Shown one piece after another: positions 51,133 to 64,000 of a stretch of DNA of 64,000 nucleotides. A program made the position numbers and the translations under genes. Source of the stretch: Drosophila pseudoobscura (taxonomy: Eukaryota > Arthropoda > Insecta > Diptera > Drosophilidae); NCBI RefSeq assembly GCF_009870125.1, contig NC_046679.1, positions 19,468,001 to 19,532,000 on the forward strand, in the 5' to 3' direction. The notes beneath the pieces were generated by a model that worked only from the letters and a program-made list of their open reading frames with translations, made no database searches and was not told the DNA's origin. Every line of letters begins with the position of its first letter. Positions within the stretch are counted from its first letter, which is position 1.

Positions 51133-54100
51133 ATCCAGCGTTGCACAGCGAAATGTTGCTCTGGGGGGGAGTTATGTCAATAGTTTTCCAATGTACAATA
51201 CTTAGCCATTCAGACTACATTTCCCTGCCCCACAAAACGTTGCAACGTTTCAACACGTGAAAAGCTTTTCACTTTGTTTACGTGTCGGGGATTTTCTGCT
51301 GGGGTTTCGCCTCTGATTTGAGTTTATAATTAATTTTCGCCACGCGATCCTTAGGAATGGAAATGCTTAAAGACCCTAAGGAAAAGAAGCATCAAAGTAG
51401 AGAACTGCATATGCACACCTGCGGTATGCTCTACGCTTAGCATACAATATATTGTTAAATATATTTATTTGATGGTTTTCCATGATAGAATCTATTTATT
51501 CGAACCCACAGAAACTAGTACAACGGGCGGGCCACATAAGCCACACTCTTTAAATGGAAATCTCAAACGATCAATGATGGCGGTCATCGATAGCCCTCTA
51601 CTAAAAATATTAATGATCATTGGATGGAAATAAATTAAACCAGAGATTTACAATCAGAATGTTTCTGTATTTTTTGAGTGCTTTCCAAAATGCAACATTT
51701 AATGAATGATATTTGGGCTCTCAGTTATAGTAATTTCTTTATTATAGATGAAGAAGTAGTTGTAGTTTTTAACACTTATGGAACAAAATTTTTTGTTTAT
51801 TTTTGGCAACAAATTAGTTTAAAATGTACGAATATTAAATAAGTGATGTTTATTAGAAGTGTTTTTTATTAACATATTTTTTTAACAAGAAAGGGGTTTC
51901 CCAATGATTTGGTTTGGTCCAAGCTAATATAATTATCCTTCTTATTATTATTAAAGTTGTGTATTTTACGAAATATTCAGTTCTCTTTTATGTACTTTTT
52001 GTGCTTTTTTATTTTGCTATAATAAAAGTTTTCCAACTTATTTAATGCACACATTCGGTACTCGGAATGTTTGGTAATTCTTTTGGACAAGCACTTCCTG
52101 GCATAATCAAATGTACCCTGCCCCACTCCGGCCAGATAGAGTAGCGCCAAAAGTTTGCGACATGCAACAAACAAGCTGCAATTAAGTGCACAACACAGAA
52201 AAATGCGCACCTTCTTCAGCGTGGGGCGGCGGCAGGCAACGTAGCCCTGGCACCGCCTTCTCTCAACTCATTTCCATTCCAGGCAATGGAAAACGACGTG
52301 AAAATTACCGAGTTCCGTGTGCTCAAAGGGCAGGGCAATCGCAGAGAGCGGTCTGTTGGCCGGACAGCAGGCAACAAATTGCATGCGATTAAGAGTATTC
52401 GCGGCTAATAAACGTTTGTTCAACAAACAGCAACAAGCGGCTCTACTGATTCGTGGAGCATGGCCCAGGATCCGGGATATAGGATGTTCCGGACGGAAGG
52501 AGTGCAGGAAATGAATGCAGGAGGGGGGGAATGGGCATAGAAGTAGGCTTGCCTTTCTCTCTGTTTTCTCTTGATTGGAAAATTTGTTGCGCATTTTTCG
52601 ATAACGGTAGAGGGGGTGGGGCGGTGAGGACGGGGAGGAGGTATGTGGCGTCGGCTTCTGCTTAAGTTTTCAATTACACGCCCGGCACAATGCACCAATT
52701 GAAATGCACAGACAACAAACATAGAACAGTTCCTCTTCCCATGACTCTCTGCCACATCGCCCATGCCCCACGCTCCATTCTGCATTCTCCCCCCTCCCTC
52801 TCTCTTCCTTTCTCTCTCTTATCGTTTACATTGCCACATACCAACAACGAGGTAGACAAAAGGCGAGCCGTGCGCGCGGCGAGGCGTGAAGGGGTTGCGT
52901 CTAGGGCGCAGGGGGATTCGGGGGAGAAGACGATGCAATGTAGGAGCCGTGGGTGGAGCGGTCTGTTTCACATGCTGTTGTGTTGGTTGTTGTTGTTAAT
53001 ACCCTGTCAGGGGGTATTATGATGAGGCATCACGTATATCTACTCGATAAATGAAGGCTCGAATTCGATAGAGAAATTTTGGGTAAATTTATTGAATGCC
53101 GTTGATTAAGTGAACAGACATCATTCTTTACCCTTGTGATTGCGAACTGTGCTGGTTGTAGAACTGTGGTATAAATCGAAATGGTCTTAAGCCCCTAAAA
53201 AGATAATACTTCTAAGATTCCTAAGATGACGACCCTGAAAATAGCCCAAGAATTGAACAGAGTGTTGGAAAAGCCTGTAGTTTCGCTGTTTAAATTATAG
53301 CTACCATGGGTATTTTCGATCTGAAAGGGTATCAAAAGTTTGGGGCCTCTTGTGTGTTAGTTTTCATTATTTTTTTTTTTGGTAGTTGGATGAGCAGCGG
53401 GAGAGCTGGGAAGGCCTAGTCAGAGTGCACTTGAAACTACCAGCAAATGGATCTCTCCTCTTTCCTACTACCCGCGTCGCGCCGCTCCGCTCCGCCCCAC
53501 CCTGTCTGCCCTTCACTTTTTGGTTCGGTTGCAGTCGCTGCATTTTTAGGTGTAGCCATTAAATTTAGAACTTTTTCTGCACGCTTGTCTGCTCTCCCCA
53601 GGGGGCGAGGGGGAGCGAGTAATGAAGGGAGTGCTGCACGGGCTGGGGCGGAGTGGCGTGGCGTGGCGTGGCGTGATACGGGGCAGTCGGGTGCGGTTAA
53701 ATGGAAAATGAAGCGTCTGCTGCTTGAGCCAGTAAAAACTGAACCACACGAGCGAATGATAGCCCGAGGGAAGGCCAAGAAGTTCTTATGTCTCTGATAA
53801 GAGCCTGGGGTAAAGGACGGTATCTGCCTTGGGATGTATTTTAAGAGCCTTGGAAACCAGAAAAAGGATTTCCAGACTATTAAATCAATGAAATGGGATC
53901 GCATAGAACATGTTCGACCAATGAACATCTTCTTCACGATAGTTTTTAGAGTGTCTTATTACCTTGCTTCACTTTTGATCAATTCTTCCCATTACAATAC
54001 CAAATACTCGTAAATGTATACCAATTAGTCAATCAGCAGTTATTCCTGCTGAGTGTTCAATTATTTCCCACTCACATACAATTCGGAAACCAATCGATCG

Positions 54101-56459
54101 CCCCTCGAGAATGATCTGGCCATTGTAGAATCTCTGACTCAGATTGTCCCTGTATCTGTCCGTGTCTATGGCATGAAGCATGGGTATTTTTTTTCGTCTA
54201 TATCTTTTGTTGTTGTTGTTTTGTGGCACAGCTCTAAAATTAGTTTTTATTGTATGCAACTTGAATTTTCTTTCTCTATTTTGTGCCTTCTATTTTTTTC
54301 CTTTTCGATTTGTGATTCTTAATTTGCTTTTTGTGGAAAAGCGTCAAAATCTTTCATTTGCTTTTGGCCATGCTGTTGTTGCAGCTGGTTGATGTTGTTT
54401 GTGTTCTTTTTGTTGTTGTTGCCTGTTGTCTCGTGCTGTTGCCAGTTGCACGTTGCCGCCCCTCCCCCCCGGTGTTGCTCTCGGGGTCCGTCTTTGTCTC
54501 GTGTGTCTGCTACCGTTGGCAGCTATTATTTTTAGCCGGCCTGTGGCAAGTTCTTATACTTTTTTCCGTTTTCTCTTTTTTGCATCTTTTATTTTCTTTT
54601 ATTTTGTTTGATTTTTGTTTTATTTCTATTTGGTTTGTATTTTCTTTTTTTATGCTGTTGATTTGTTGCCATTGGCTTGGCTGTTTGGCTCAAATGAATT
54701 TGTTTGATTTTCCATTTACGTTGAGTTTGTTTATTAAAATTGGCACACACTGCGTATGTGTGATGTATGATGTTCGTGTGCCTTACAGTCTCTGATTGTC
54801 CCTTCCTCTCTCTCTCTCTCTATATATCTGTGTGCTTTTCTGAGGGTTTTGTGTTACCCAGCGGCTTTTGATTTGCTTGGGTCTTTGACAGGTCTTTCGT
54901 TTCTGGCATTTGCCTTTGGCTAATTTTTTGTGTGTTTTTGTACTGGTGCTATTATTGTTTTTCTAGTCTTTAAAAGAGGGGCAGGGGCTGGGGGACACAC
55001 TGTTGTTCCCACTTTGACTGAGATTTGGGTCAGGGGAACACAAAATTATCTGACTCAAAATTTTATGGACAGGGCGGGAAAAAATAAAATAATAAAATGG
55101 CCTATAACGGATTTGGAATGATTCATTTAATAGAATTTGATGTACATTTTTGGTGGGCTTAAAGAAAATAAACCCATCAAAGATTGATTATTTGATTCAT
55201 TAATAATACATTTAATATTTAAGTACTTTGATTTAGATATGAGGAATGTCTACAGGAAAAAAGATTCCACTTCAATGGTTGTCTAGAGTTACATACAGAA
55301 GATAAACGTTTTAATGAGTATGCCAAATATTATTTTATGGCACATTGATTAAATATGTTTAAATTAATATTTGCTTAACATTTTATTTATATCTTCCGGC
55401 TTGTATCGGGTTACATTTAGGGAGTCTCTAAATGGTTGGTGTATCTCTTCAGCCTTCGTTGATTGAACATTCACAACTTTGTTTACACATTAATTTAAAT
55501 TCCCATTCCGTATTTCACGCTCACCCCAAAACAGAGATCCAACAAAGCTGGAACCTTTCAAATCAGTTGACAACTTGCTGTCGTCACAGACCCCCTCTGC
55601 CCCCAACACCTAAGTCCTCTCTCTCTCTCCACCAACCACCAGATGTCTTCCATTTCAACACCTTGGACAAGTAAATGTTTCAGTCTCCAAAAAGTTCTTT
55701 TCTGTCCCAAGCCCAACGCCACCCCTCTCTCTCTCTGATGATAGGCCAAAGGAATGCTTTTTGTCTATTTTTATTGGGGCAACAACAAGAGATGAAGGAA
55801 TTTTTGATGAGTATTCCAATATTGCTATCTACCGTATAGCGTATAGGTATATACACATATAATATGTTTGATCTATGGAGATGGTATATTTACCTTTTTG
55901 ATTTCATAAATCCAACAATGTCTCTGCTGCCGTGTGTGGTTGTTGTTTAATTTGAATTTCGATGATGCTTTCGGGGTGGTGGCTCCACTCTGATTAAGAT
56001 TTGTCGATGATTTTATTTTAATTTTCGGTTCATTAAAGCGCGTTCCAGAAGTATGCGAAATTAAGATTGCGACGGCGCGTCCGTTAATTAGTCACCAAAA
56101 ACCGAACTTATTGTGATCTTTTTGCTATTTTAATTTGTTTTGAATTAAAATTGTTAGCTCATGCATAAATTTGGCATTTTTAACACAACAAAAAATTTGC
56201 TTTTATTCAAGATTTATTTTTTTGATCATTTCCTCGAAGTTTGGACCGAAACTCGTTTTTTAGTATTTTTTGTATTAAATTAACTTTTAGTCAAATTTGT
56301 TTGTGCGCGAGATTCAATTATTGATAAGAACTTTTTGTTTGTTTTTTTTTTGGTTTTTTTTTGTTATTTTGAGTACGATTTTTCATGCAGGAAAAGCCTC
56401 GAAGAATCGTTTTTCCAAAACGTGCGAGCCGCGTGTGTCGGCAGCGGTACTGGCTCTGT

Positions 56460-56482
56460 TGTGTGTGTGTGTGTGTGTGTGT
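56460..56482. repeat. (TG)n microsatellite
   Basis: A GT/TG run in the delilah upstream region. Confidence 0.95.
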
Positions 56483-59400
56483 TTGCGTGTGCGTGAGGCC
56501 GGCTGCTAAAAATATCTATGAGTACGCTCCGCGCTGTGTATCTTTAGAGCAGCATCTGTAGTTGTATCTGTATCTGTATCCAATAACTCGACAAAAATAC
56601 ACGGCCAACGGCTCGTCGTCGCTTGGAGAAAATGCTGCTCGTCGCTGCCTGCGTCCGCTTGCTGCGCTTGTCCGCTGTGCACTGAGCAGACAGGCGAGAT
56701 CTGAGATCTGAGACCACAGATCGTTGATCGTCAATGTCGTCCACCATGCAGTATGCTATGTGATGTGTGTGGGGATACCACACTTGGCTCTGACTCCGTT
56801 AGCCAAGCCAGCGCGAGACCTATTCTGACGGGGCGGCCCACACAATCGCTGGACGAGCGCTGGATGGATGGGTGGACGCTGGATGGGGGCTGGGTTCGAG
56901 CCGGCGGCGGCACTTGTCTGGAGCGCTGAGCGTGCGGTGCGCTATTGGAACGATCAATGAATGAAATGCCGCATTAAAAGGCAGGCCAGAGGAGCGCACG
57001 TATCTGGCGGATACACCGATACACAGATACACTCGTACAGATTTGGGGGAGGGGGCGGGTCGCCTCGCTGAGCGACCAATAAACCGAGAAACCCACTGGC
57101 GCTCCGCACACACAACACAACGCCAACACAAAACGTCATTGAAAGCCGCCACAGAGAAGCAAAGAGAAACCAGTTCTCTCGCGGGAGAGAACGGCGACTG
57201 TGTCTCTCCCCAAAATGTGTGGGTGCCTTTTGCGTTGGCCGGATCAGGTCTCAGTGGGTCTCGCTTGGTCTTCTCCATCTCTCTCTAGTCCCTGCCTCTG
57301 GTACACTCTTGAGTGGTTTCCCATTCAAATTTTCGATTTCGTTTCGAGTCGAGTCGAGTCAATTTTGGCTCTGTCTGTCGGCTCTCCTGAGATTTGTTCC
57401 GAACGAGCATGATCTAATATCGCCAGGCAGTTATTTATTTAAATTTATTGCTAATTTTTTATGCTGCTGCTGCTGCAGCAGCGTTTGACATTCATTTGTA
57501 CAAGTCAAACAGTGTCGGAGCAGAGCTCACTTGAGAATACTTAAAAATGTTTGTTCATCTTTCATTGAGATCGGTATCGGCTTTGCATTCGCTTGATTGG
57601 AGGAAACTCCATTTCCAGAGCTGAACTTTTGAGTGCAGAGGCTACAAAAGATATTCATGATGGATATTTATCTAGATTATATTCGAATTGGAAACGAATT
57701 ATGATGCATGGAGAATCAAAGTTCAAGGAAATTACTCTATTTGGGTGTTAATCTATAAGGCTGTGGGATGATATGGTGCTAAAGCTAAATATAGCTATTT
57801 GTTTAAACGATATGTTTTAACACAGAAGTAGTCTTCTTTCTTTTTTAAGGTATGTTCTAGTAAATGAAATCAAATGACATCATTTTAGCATTTCTTTAAA
57901 CTATTTTCCGCTTTTTAGATAATTCAGATTAATTAAAATTTTTATATTTATTTTTGGTGCCTTGAGAAAGATTATATCATATTTGTGTAGTCCATAATAT
58001 ACGGCCAAGAATATAGTTGCCGCGGTCTTCTTATTTTATTAGCTGTAAATGGTAAGAAATGGTAATTTAATCTTCAATTCAATGTAAATTGAAAAAAAAA
58101 AATGCTAGAACTTGTATTCCATTCAATAAACTAAGGAATGGGTCACCTATCAGTAGATCACTGAATTAACTAATTTGCTAATCGAATTATCTCTTAACTC
58201 AAGTTCAAAATTAGCTTTACCATTTTTACCCTACACAGTCCTTAAGTTCTTTTCTAAATTATGAAATAATTTGCTTAAATTTGTTTTAAAGAGATCTGTA
58301 TATATTTCCTTATCACATATATCTCAGAATATATTCGTGGAATAGACCTTCGGGTTATCTTTATCCATCAGTTAGACAATAAAATATGTTAAGATTGCTA
58401 TACGAACGAGAACTATTCTACAAACATGAGGTAGGTACTAGAAATCAAAATATTTGTTTACGTGACATGGAAAATGCCTTGAGGATGACCAAAGACTTAC
58501 AATATTTGCATAAAAAGAGATAATGAAAATTCCTTACAACTGATATGGTATATAAAAAAGATTTATTTATTACTATTTCATCATTTATACATGATTCACA
58601 CTTTGTACTACATTTGATTAATATTATTCAGATTTTTTGTAATTTATTCTAATTCGTTTCGATCAATTTCCGTCCGTCCCGCTATCGTCCCTCTTTGGGT
58701 GTGTGGGCCTCTCCGGTTATTCTCGCTTCGTTTCGTTTCGATTTGCTTCTAATTTCAAATCGCTAAGCCGATTTCAAAGTCACACTTGATCTGTTGGCAC
58801 TTGATTTTTTCATTTTTTTTTTTTTGTTATGAAACAATTGTGTGTTTATAGTCATTTATTTCTGTGAGGTTTTTATGCATATTGTTGCTTCACAAATAAT
58901 TATAATTAACTGACAACAGGCAAATAATTGCAAAAATTGCAAAATGGCTTTGCTCCTGCGGGCGAAACGAGTTGATTTCTCTGTGGATATGACGACATAT
59001 TTCTGTTCGGCTTAAAGCTCGGTTTTTGAGCTTGCTCCGATATACTCATATGAGTGCTGCTGTAGATAGATTGCTTCCAGTCATAGACCGATCGACTGAA
59101 AGACTGAGAGACTGACTGACTGCCTGACGATTAATTTATCTTTTGGCTTCTGTCCCGTAGGTCGATTGTCTGCGAGTTCGTCATCGTTTGTCGTGTTTTG
59201 TTCTTGAGCAAATAAATCATGATGACAACAGTTAAATTTGATTATAATTTTTCTCTCGAACAGCATACATTTTTCATGGCACAAGGTCGCCAGAGACACA
59301 AGTCGGACACGGGCATGGGCACGGACGCGGACGCGGACGGACAAAGAGAGTGGAAAAGTAACGCATGCAACATTAATTTGATTTGCGTGCGAAGTGGCGC

Positions 59401-62400
59401 GGTCCCAAAAGATCTAAAAATTGTATATTATATATACATATACATATCTCTTTAACTGGATAATATATATATTTAGATGTTAGTACGTACAAATTGGCCA
59501 ATAGTGTTGTGTTTGTTTCGCTGACAGCTTAATCTGCAGCCCCATGACGACTCCCAAGACAAGAACATGAATAAGCGAGCCATAATTAAAAAAACAAACG
59601 TCACATTTGAATTTTTGCTTTATGATCAAGCTATGGTCATCTACGAATGGACACAGTCGGGGCTAAGAGGGATTACCAGCAGTATTACGGAAGAGGGGAA
59701 AAGTTGTGCTGAATGTAGTGAAAAGTTTATAGCAAAGAATTTAGAGGACTCTCATTCATCTAAATATGTCTTCCAAGATTTCTATTAAAAAACGTAAAAT
59801 CTTCCAGAATGTTAATGGTACTAATTACCGGAAATAACCCTTTTGATTATATTTGTTCAAATTGTTGTTGTATAAAATACCCCAATTCAAGTACCCATCC
59901 CTATCGAAAAGCGCCTTCTACACCCATGTCGGGGGCAATTGCTTATGCAAATGTTCTAAGTTTTCTACTTTGGCTCTGGCTTTTAATTGCCAGCTTCGGA
60001 AATCACATTTGCCTTAATATGGTCACAAAGCTCGATGCCAGCCAAGTCCAAGTCCAAACCATAAGCTGCTCCACCACCATTCTCCCGCGCTCTCTCTCTA
60101 TCTCTTGACTCTTAACTGATTCGGATACAGACGGATAGCCGGAGATCCCGCTTAGGAGGTAGGTCTCTGAGACGTGTCTGCAACCATTTATGGGTGTCGC
60201 TTGGGAAAGCGGTGAGAAAGCAACAGATACTCTCTCAGATGGCTAATTGTGAGCATCTCGCATCTCGCATCGAACTCCGGCCAGGCAGGCTTCTGAGTTG
60301 TGTCTTGGCCAGGTTTTGTTGCCGGTGCTGTTGCTGTTTCTGGTTGGCTTCTCGGTTGTTAGCTTGAGTCTGAGTGGGTGTCAATGAGTGGGCGTCGACC
60401 GGGGCTTGAGTCAACGTTGATTTTGTTTTATATTTCACGTAAATTTATTATTACAAATATCGTTGTTGCCGCTTTCAAGCGGAAATACACTCGACTTGGC
60501 CGCGGCCCACGCTGTCCCATGGCCATAACCACCTGCACTTTGCGAGCGCCCTGTCTCCTCAGATCTGTGTTTTATTCGATCTTTGGTGTTATTTATTTTT
60601 ATTTTTTGGGGAAGTGGAAGCTGGACGGAGCCAACTATTACGAGTGGAATTGGACAGAGCGGAAATGCCAAACGATTAAGTTGTTGTTTCTCTGCTGGGT
60701 CTCAGATTCAGTTTCTATTTTCTGTTTCGTTTCGTTTTGTTTCTTTACTTTTATATTTATATCTCTATTTTGTTGTTTAATTAATTTTGTACGCATTTTG
60801 ATACTTGTCATTTGCATAAGTGAGGGGCAGCGTGGGTGTGAGGCATACATATGAATCAGTCGTTAAGTTTATGAATGGCATAGTAAAGATACTTTGTATC
60901 TTTGAGCCTCAGATACGGGGCAACGTTGCCAGTTTTCATAAGGGTGCACACAATGGGTAATTAACCGATATTTGTGTGGAGATTTTTTTAATTTATAATA
61001 TTCATTGACTCTGAATATATTGACTTTAAAAATGAGCGAATATAAACGTACCAAATAAATTAAACAGCTCAGATCTGATAAGAAATTCACTATAAGAAAA
61101 TTATATATATTTAATTATAGATTTATCTATAACATATTCTATAAATAAATAAATAAAATCACATATACAGAGCATATATTGAGTCAAAGTTGAAGGTTTC
61201 TACCACTTGGTTATATTATTAATTAACATTTTTTAGTGATTAAGAAAGTATTAATAACCACTTTCCAGCCAATTCCTAGTCAATATCAGTTGATCTCTGA
61301 TTAGGATTGGAACTCTTTCTCAAATGGGATCCTGACATGCAAATCCATGTCTCACATAAAATCCCACTCTCTCGAGACATAACAAGGCTAGCTTTAAGGT
61401 AAATTGTTGGTCTGCTCGGATCAATCAGCGCTTGTTAGCCAAGGAAAGCGGTGAGCAGAGACTATGGCTAACATCTTAACAGCCAAAGTTAATCGTGTGT
61501 AAAGAATAATGAATATGTCGGGCCATTGACAAGGCTCAACAAATCATAGGAAGGCGAAAAGTGAAACTGAAAAAAGTCAAAGCACCACCAAATGGCAGGC
61601 AGCCAGCCACCAAAGATCGTGGCTAATCGTGAGCAATGCTGATGGTGTTTTTGGTGTCCGTGGTGGTGGTTGGTGGTGGTGTTTGCTGCTGCTCAGTGAA
61701 ACGTGATTTTGTGTTTTTTTTGTTTGTTGTTTGTTGTTTGGCCCCCGTCAATCAGCCATTTAAGTCATTTAGCATTATGTATCACTCGTTGCGGTGCTGC
61801 CAATTGTAATCTGCCACGGCAACAAAACAAAGCAGGTCTGTCGTCATTGTCTGCCTGTCTCTGCCTGTCTCTGCCTGTCTGCCTGTCTGCCTGTCGGCCT
61901 GTCTGCGTGTCGGTCTGTCTTTCTCTGTCTTTCGCTTGGCTGTTATTTTTATTAATTTTGTTTCAATTAATTTCGCTACAAATTGTCAACAAAATCGAAA
62001 CCGCAGACAAACAGATACACAGATACAACACACCGGCACACACTGACAGAATCCCCATCCTCCCCATGCGAACCAGCAAAACCCCAATGAGCGCAGCTGA
62101 GCTAATAACCAATGCAAATCTCCCTGGACAGTAACATGAGCAACAGAAACGGACATTCTACATGACAGGGCGACATGCACCAGAGAGGATGGGGAGATGG
62201 AGCTGTATCCACTGATCCATCTAATGGTTGACTGTTGGCGGCATTAACCCATCATCAGGCAGGGGAATTGGCCGAGGTCCGGCCGAGGCACATCACAGGG
62301 CGAGACGTATAAATATTGATTTTGAGTCAGTTGTGTGTACGGAGGGGTAGGGTTGGTGGATCAGCCTGTGGTTCATCTTACCTAACCCACAGCCAACCAC

Positions 62401-64000
62401 TCGACCCACTGCCGAGTGTAACCGCCATCCTGTCCGAGTGCCAATTATAAAAGGCCCCCCCTCGCCCCCTCAAAACGCGAAGAGAGTGAATAAATGTGTA
62501 TGGCAGCCGACAGTCGGGTCGGGCAATAATTTCAACAACATGTCAATGCTGATGCTCATCAAAGTGATTTCTGTTTCAGAGACTGCTCGGGGTTCCAATG
62601 TATCCACAGAGGGGATACATCCCCCGAGCGTTGACAAAACGCCAACGCATCGAGACATTTCTCATCAACGATTGGTTTCGCCCCGACATTAAATATACAC
62701 ATGTACAAACATATGAGTATATACTCCTATGCGACTGCACATACTTATATGTAGGTATAAATATCTGTGTGATGTGTGATGTGTGATACGAGTATATGTG
62801 GGTGCGTGTCTGTTTTTATAAATAAGTGGGCTCAAATAAAGAGGTAAGTGTGTGCTTTCGAGGGTGGCAGGTGAGTTGATTATTTTCTTTTTATTATTAT
62901 TTGGGTTACCTCTGGGCACGGGCTATAAATTTTGATATATTTAGCGGTCCCCGCATTGGGGCCATATGTCATCATCTACATGTTTTACTGCGTCCGCAAT
63001 GTGAGGGGGAAAACAAATAATAATGCAGCAGCTCTGAAGGGATTAACTAAAGTAATACTACACAATTGTGTTCATTTTTGGTTCTGTAAAGCTTTGGATG
63101 GATTATAAGCTGTTTTGCATAATGGGCGGACTTTGGCTCGTAGTAGATCAATCAATATTAAAAATAATACAAATATCATGCAATTTTTAGATAAAATGAG
63201 GATTAAATTACGAATACTGAAATTGAAAATACTTTAAATCCATGTATAGAAATCTTTTTGTTCGATGACTGAATCATAGCCCAAATGGATAAATCTAGAA
63301 ATGTTCTCTTTTAATTGGTTTTTACACAGTAAACATTTCAATATAATTCCGAATTATAACGAATGTAATATTTATGAATTGTTGATTTATTTTAAGCCCA
63401 CATTTATCAAATATTTTCAAAGATTTTGTGTGAAAATGAAATTTACGAATTTAAATATTTTCCTTAACTTATTTTATTCGTTTTATTGAATTATTTAAAC
63501 TGCATCTCAATCGATGCTCCCAATAGATAATATCAATCAAGTTTCAGCAAATATTCAAAAATAATAAACCGACAAAATAAATTTGCTTTAATTAAATAAA
63601 AGCATTTGGTGTGGGAGAAGGTGGGATTGTGGCTAAATGAATGACAGAGTGAATATAATTTCAAAGCGAAGAAGGTCATTAAGGTTAAGGAAAGTGAGCA
63701 ATTGTAGAGCGCATCCTTTAGGTCATTGAGTTTTTCTTTTGTAGATTTGTAGGATGTTCTGCGCGTTCCAGAATCTAGACATTTTTGAATAGAATTTCTT
63801 GTAAAATCAAGCGCATCAAATTTACATTTTGGAAACTGCAATCGCACTTGATCAATTGCCGGAGATACGCATTAAAGTGCTTGGCATAAAACGCTCAGCA
63901 TTCTTGATTAATTGGCCAGCCTTTGATGTGGGGCCATGCATTTGGGTGTTACGCACATTAAAATTCAATCAAAATACATACAAAAATAAACGCTTTAAAT
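56483..64000. other. delilah upstream region, part 2, no gene recognised
   Basis: The block 56500-57500 is richer in G and C than its surroundings and could hold a promoter or first exon, but no start can be placed. 57500-59450 is AT-rich. 59450-64000 has GT/CT-rich low-complexity sequence, including CTGCCTGTCT repeats at 61851-61920. The open frames seen are short and lack domain features or codon bias. Confidence 0.4.
61851..61920. repeat. CTGCCTGTCT-type tandem repeat
   Basis: A run of imperfect 10- and 8-bp units built from CTGCCTGT. Confidence 0.85.

Larger units (their letters stand above)
49024..56450. other. dei: delilah upstream/5' intron region, part 1
   Basis: It begins at the acceptor before the delilah ATG. 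I see no supported coding sequence on either strand. Short tandem repeats occur at 50110-50206 and 51104-51132, GC-rich GGCCTGG repeats at 50941-50978, and long T-rich stretches at 54180-54960. Any 5' non-coding exon of delilah lies somewhere in this or the next stretch. Confidence 0.45.

Noticed and set aside
54331-54795. 154-codon hydrophobic frame in the delilah upstream region
   Set aside because: It comes from a T-rich low-complexity stretch; the Phe/Leu/Val/Cys content follows base composition and there is no ATG or domain.
60378-60854. 158-codon frame near 60.5 kb
   Set aside because: T-rich sequence without codon bias or recognisable domain, and no supporting promoter or splice structure.
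1-64000. CRISPR arrays, bacterial operons, tRNA or rRNA genes
   Set aside because: The window is animal nuclear DNA; I found no cloverleaf-like tRNA with conserved boxes and no rRNA sequence. The array at 40.4-42.7 kb has no spacers and is a satellite.

Overview
This is a Drosophila window, read as an obscura-group species on Muller element E. The evidence is a complete crumbs (crb) gene on the minus strand whose 12 core exons assemble by eye into a 2,151-residue protein, flanked by other recognisable fly genes and short introns of about 63 bp. The obscura-group assignment is an inference from two things known in that group: duplicated Ago2 genes, and a P-element-type THAP gene at 37.6 kb. 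I could not run any search.

Layout. 1-1453 is the 3' part of Nab2 (poly(A)-binding CCCH protein, +). 2979-4053 is an unrecognised Cys-rich gene (+). 5299-25391 is crb (-), with a 9.9 kb first intron and two in-phase cassette exons between core exons 3 and 4. 26632-28680 is a PIF/Harbinger-type unit: an intact MADF protein (+) convergent with a broken transposase (-). 29129-31625 is a hAT-type gene with three BED fingers (+), frameshifted near its 3' end. 32359-33249 is an astacin metalloprotease (+). 33394-36855 is uridine-cytidine kinase (-) with two alternative 3' ends.

36900-43300 is a repeat-rich block. It holds a THAP/P-element-like gene with a 5' non-coding exon, rearranged Ago2 fragments that include a ~275 bp inverted repeat, and a ~2.3 kb tandem array of 66- and 81-bp units that stays open in one frame because every unit is a multiple of three. 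Beyond it lie two head-to-head hexokinase genes (43300-44670 -, 45438-46838 +), the second with its catalytic and phosphate-binding motifs destroyed. The bHLH gene delilah/taxi (47776-49023, -) follows. The last 15 kb shows no convincing gene and is probably delilah upstream sequence.

How it fits together. In D. melanogaster, from memory, Nab2/crb/astacin/Uck lie near 95F while the testis hexokinases and delilah lie near 97B, so the repeat block at 37-43 kb probably marks a rearrangement breakpoint. The strongest candidate for an undescribed system is the Ago2-derived inverted repeat: its transcript could fold into a long hairpin that feeds the siRNA pathway with sequence from that pathway's own effector gene.
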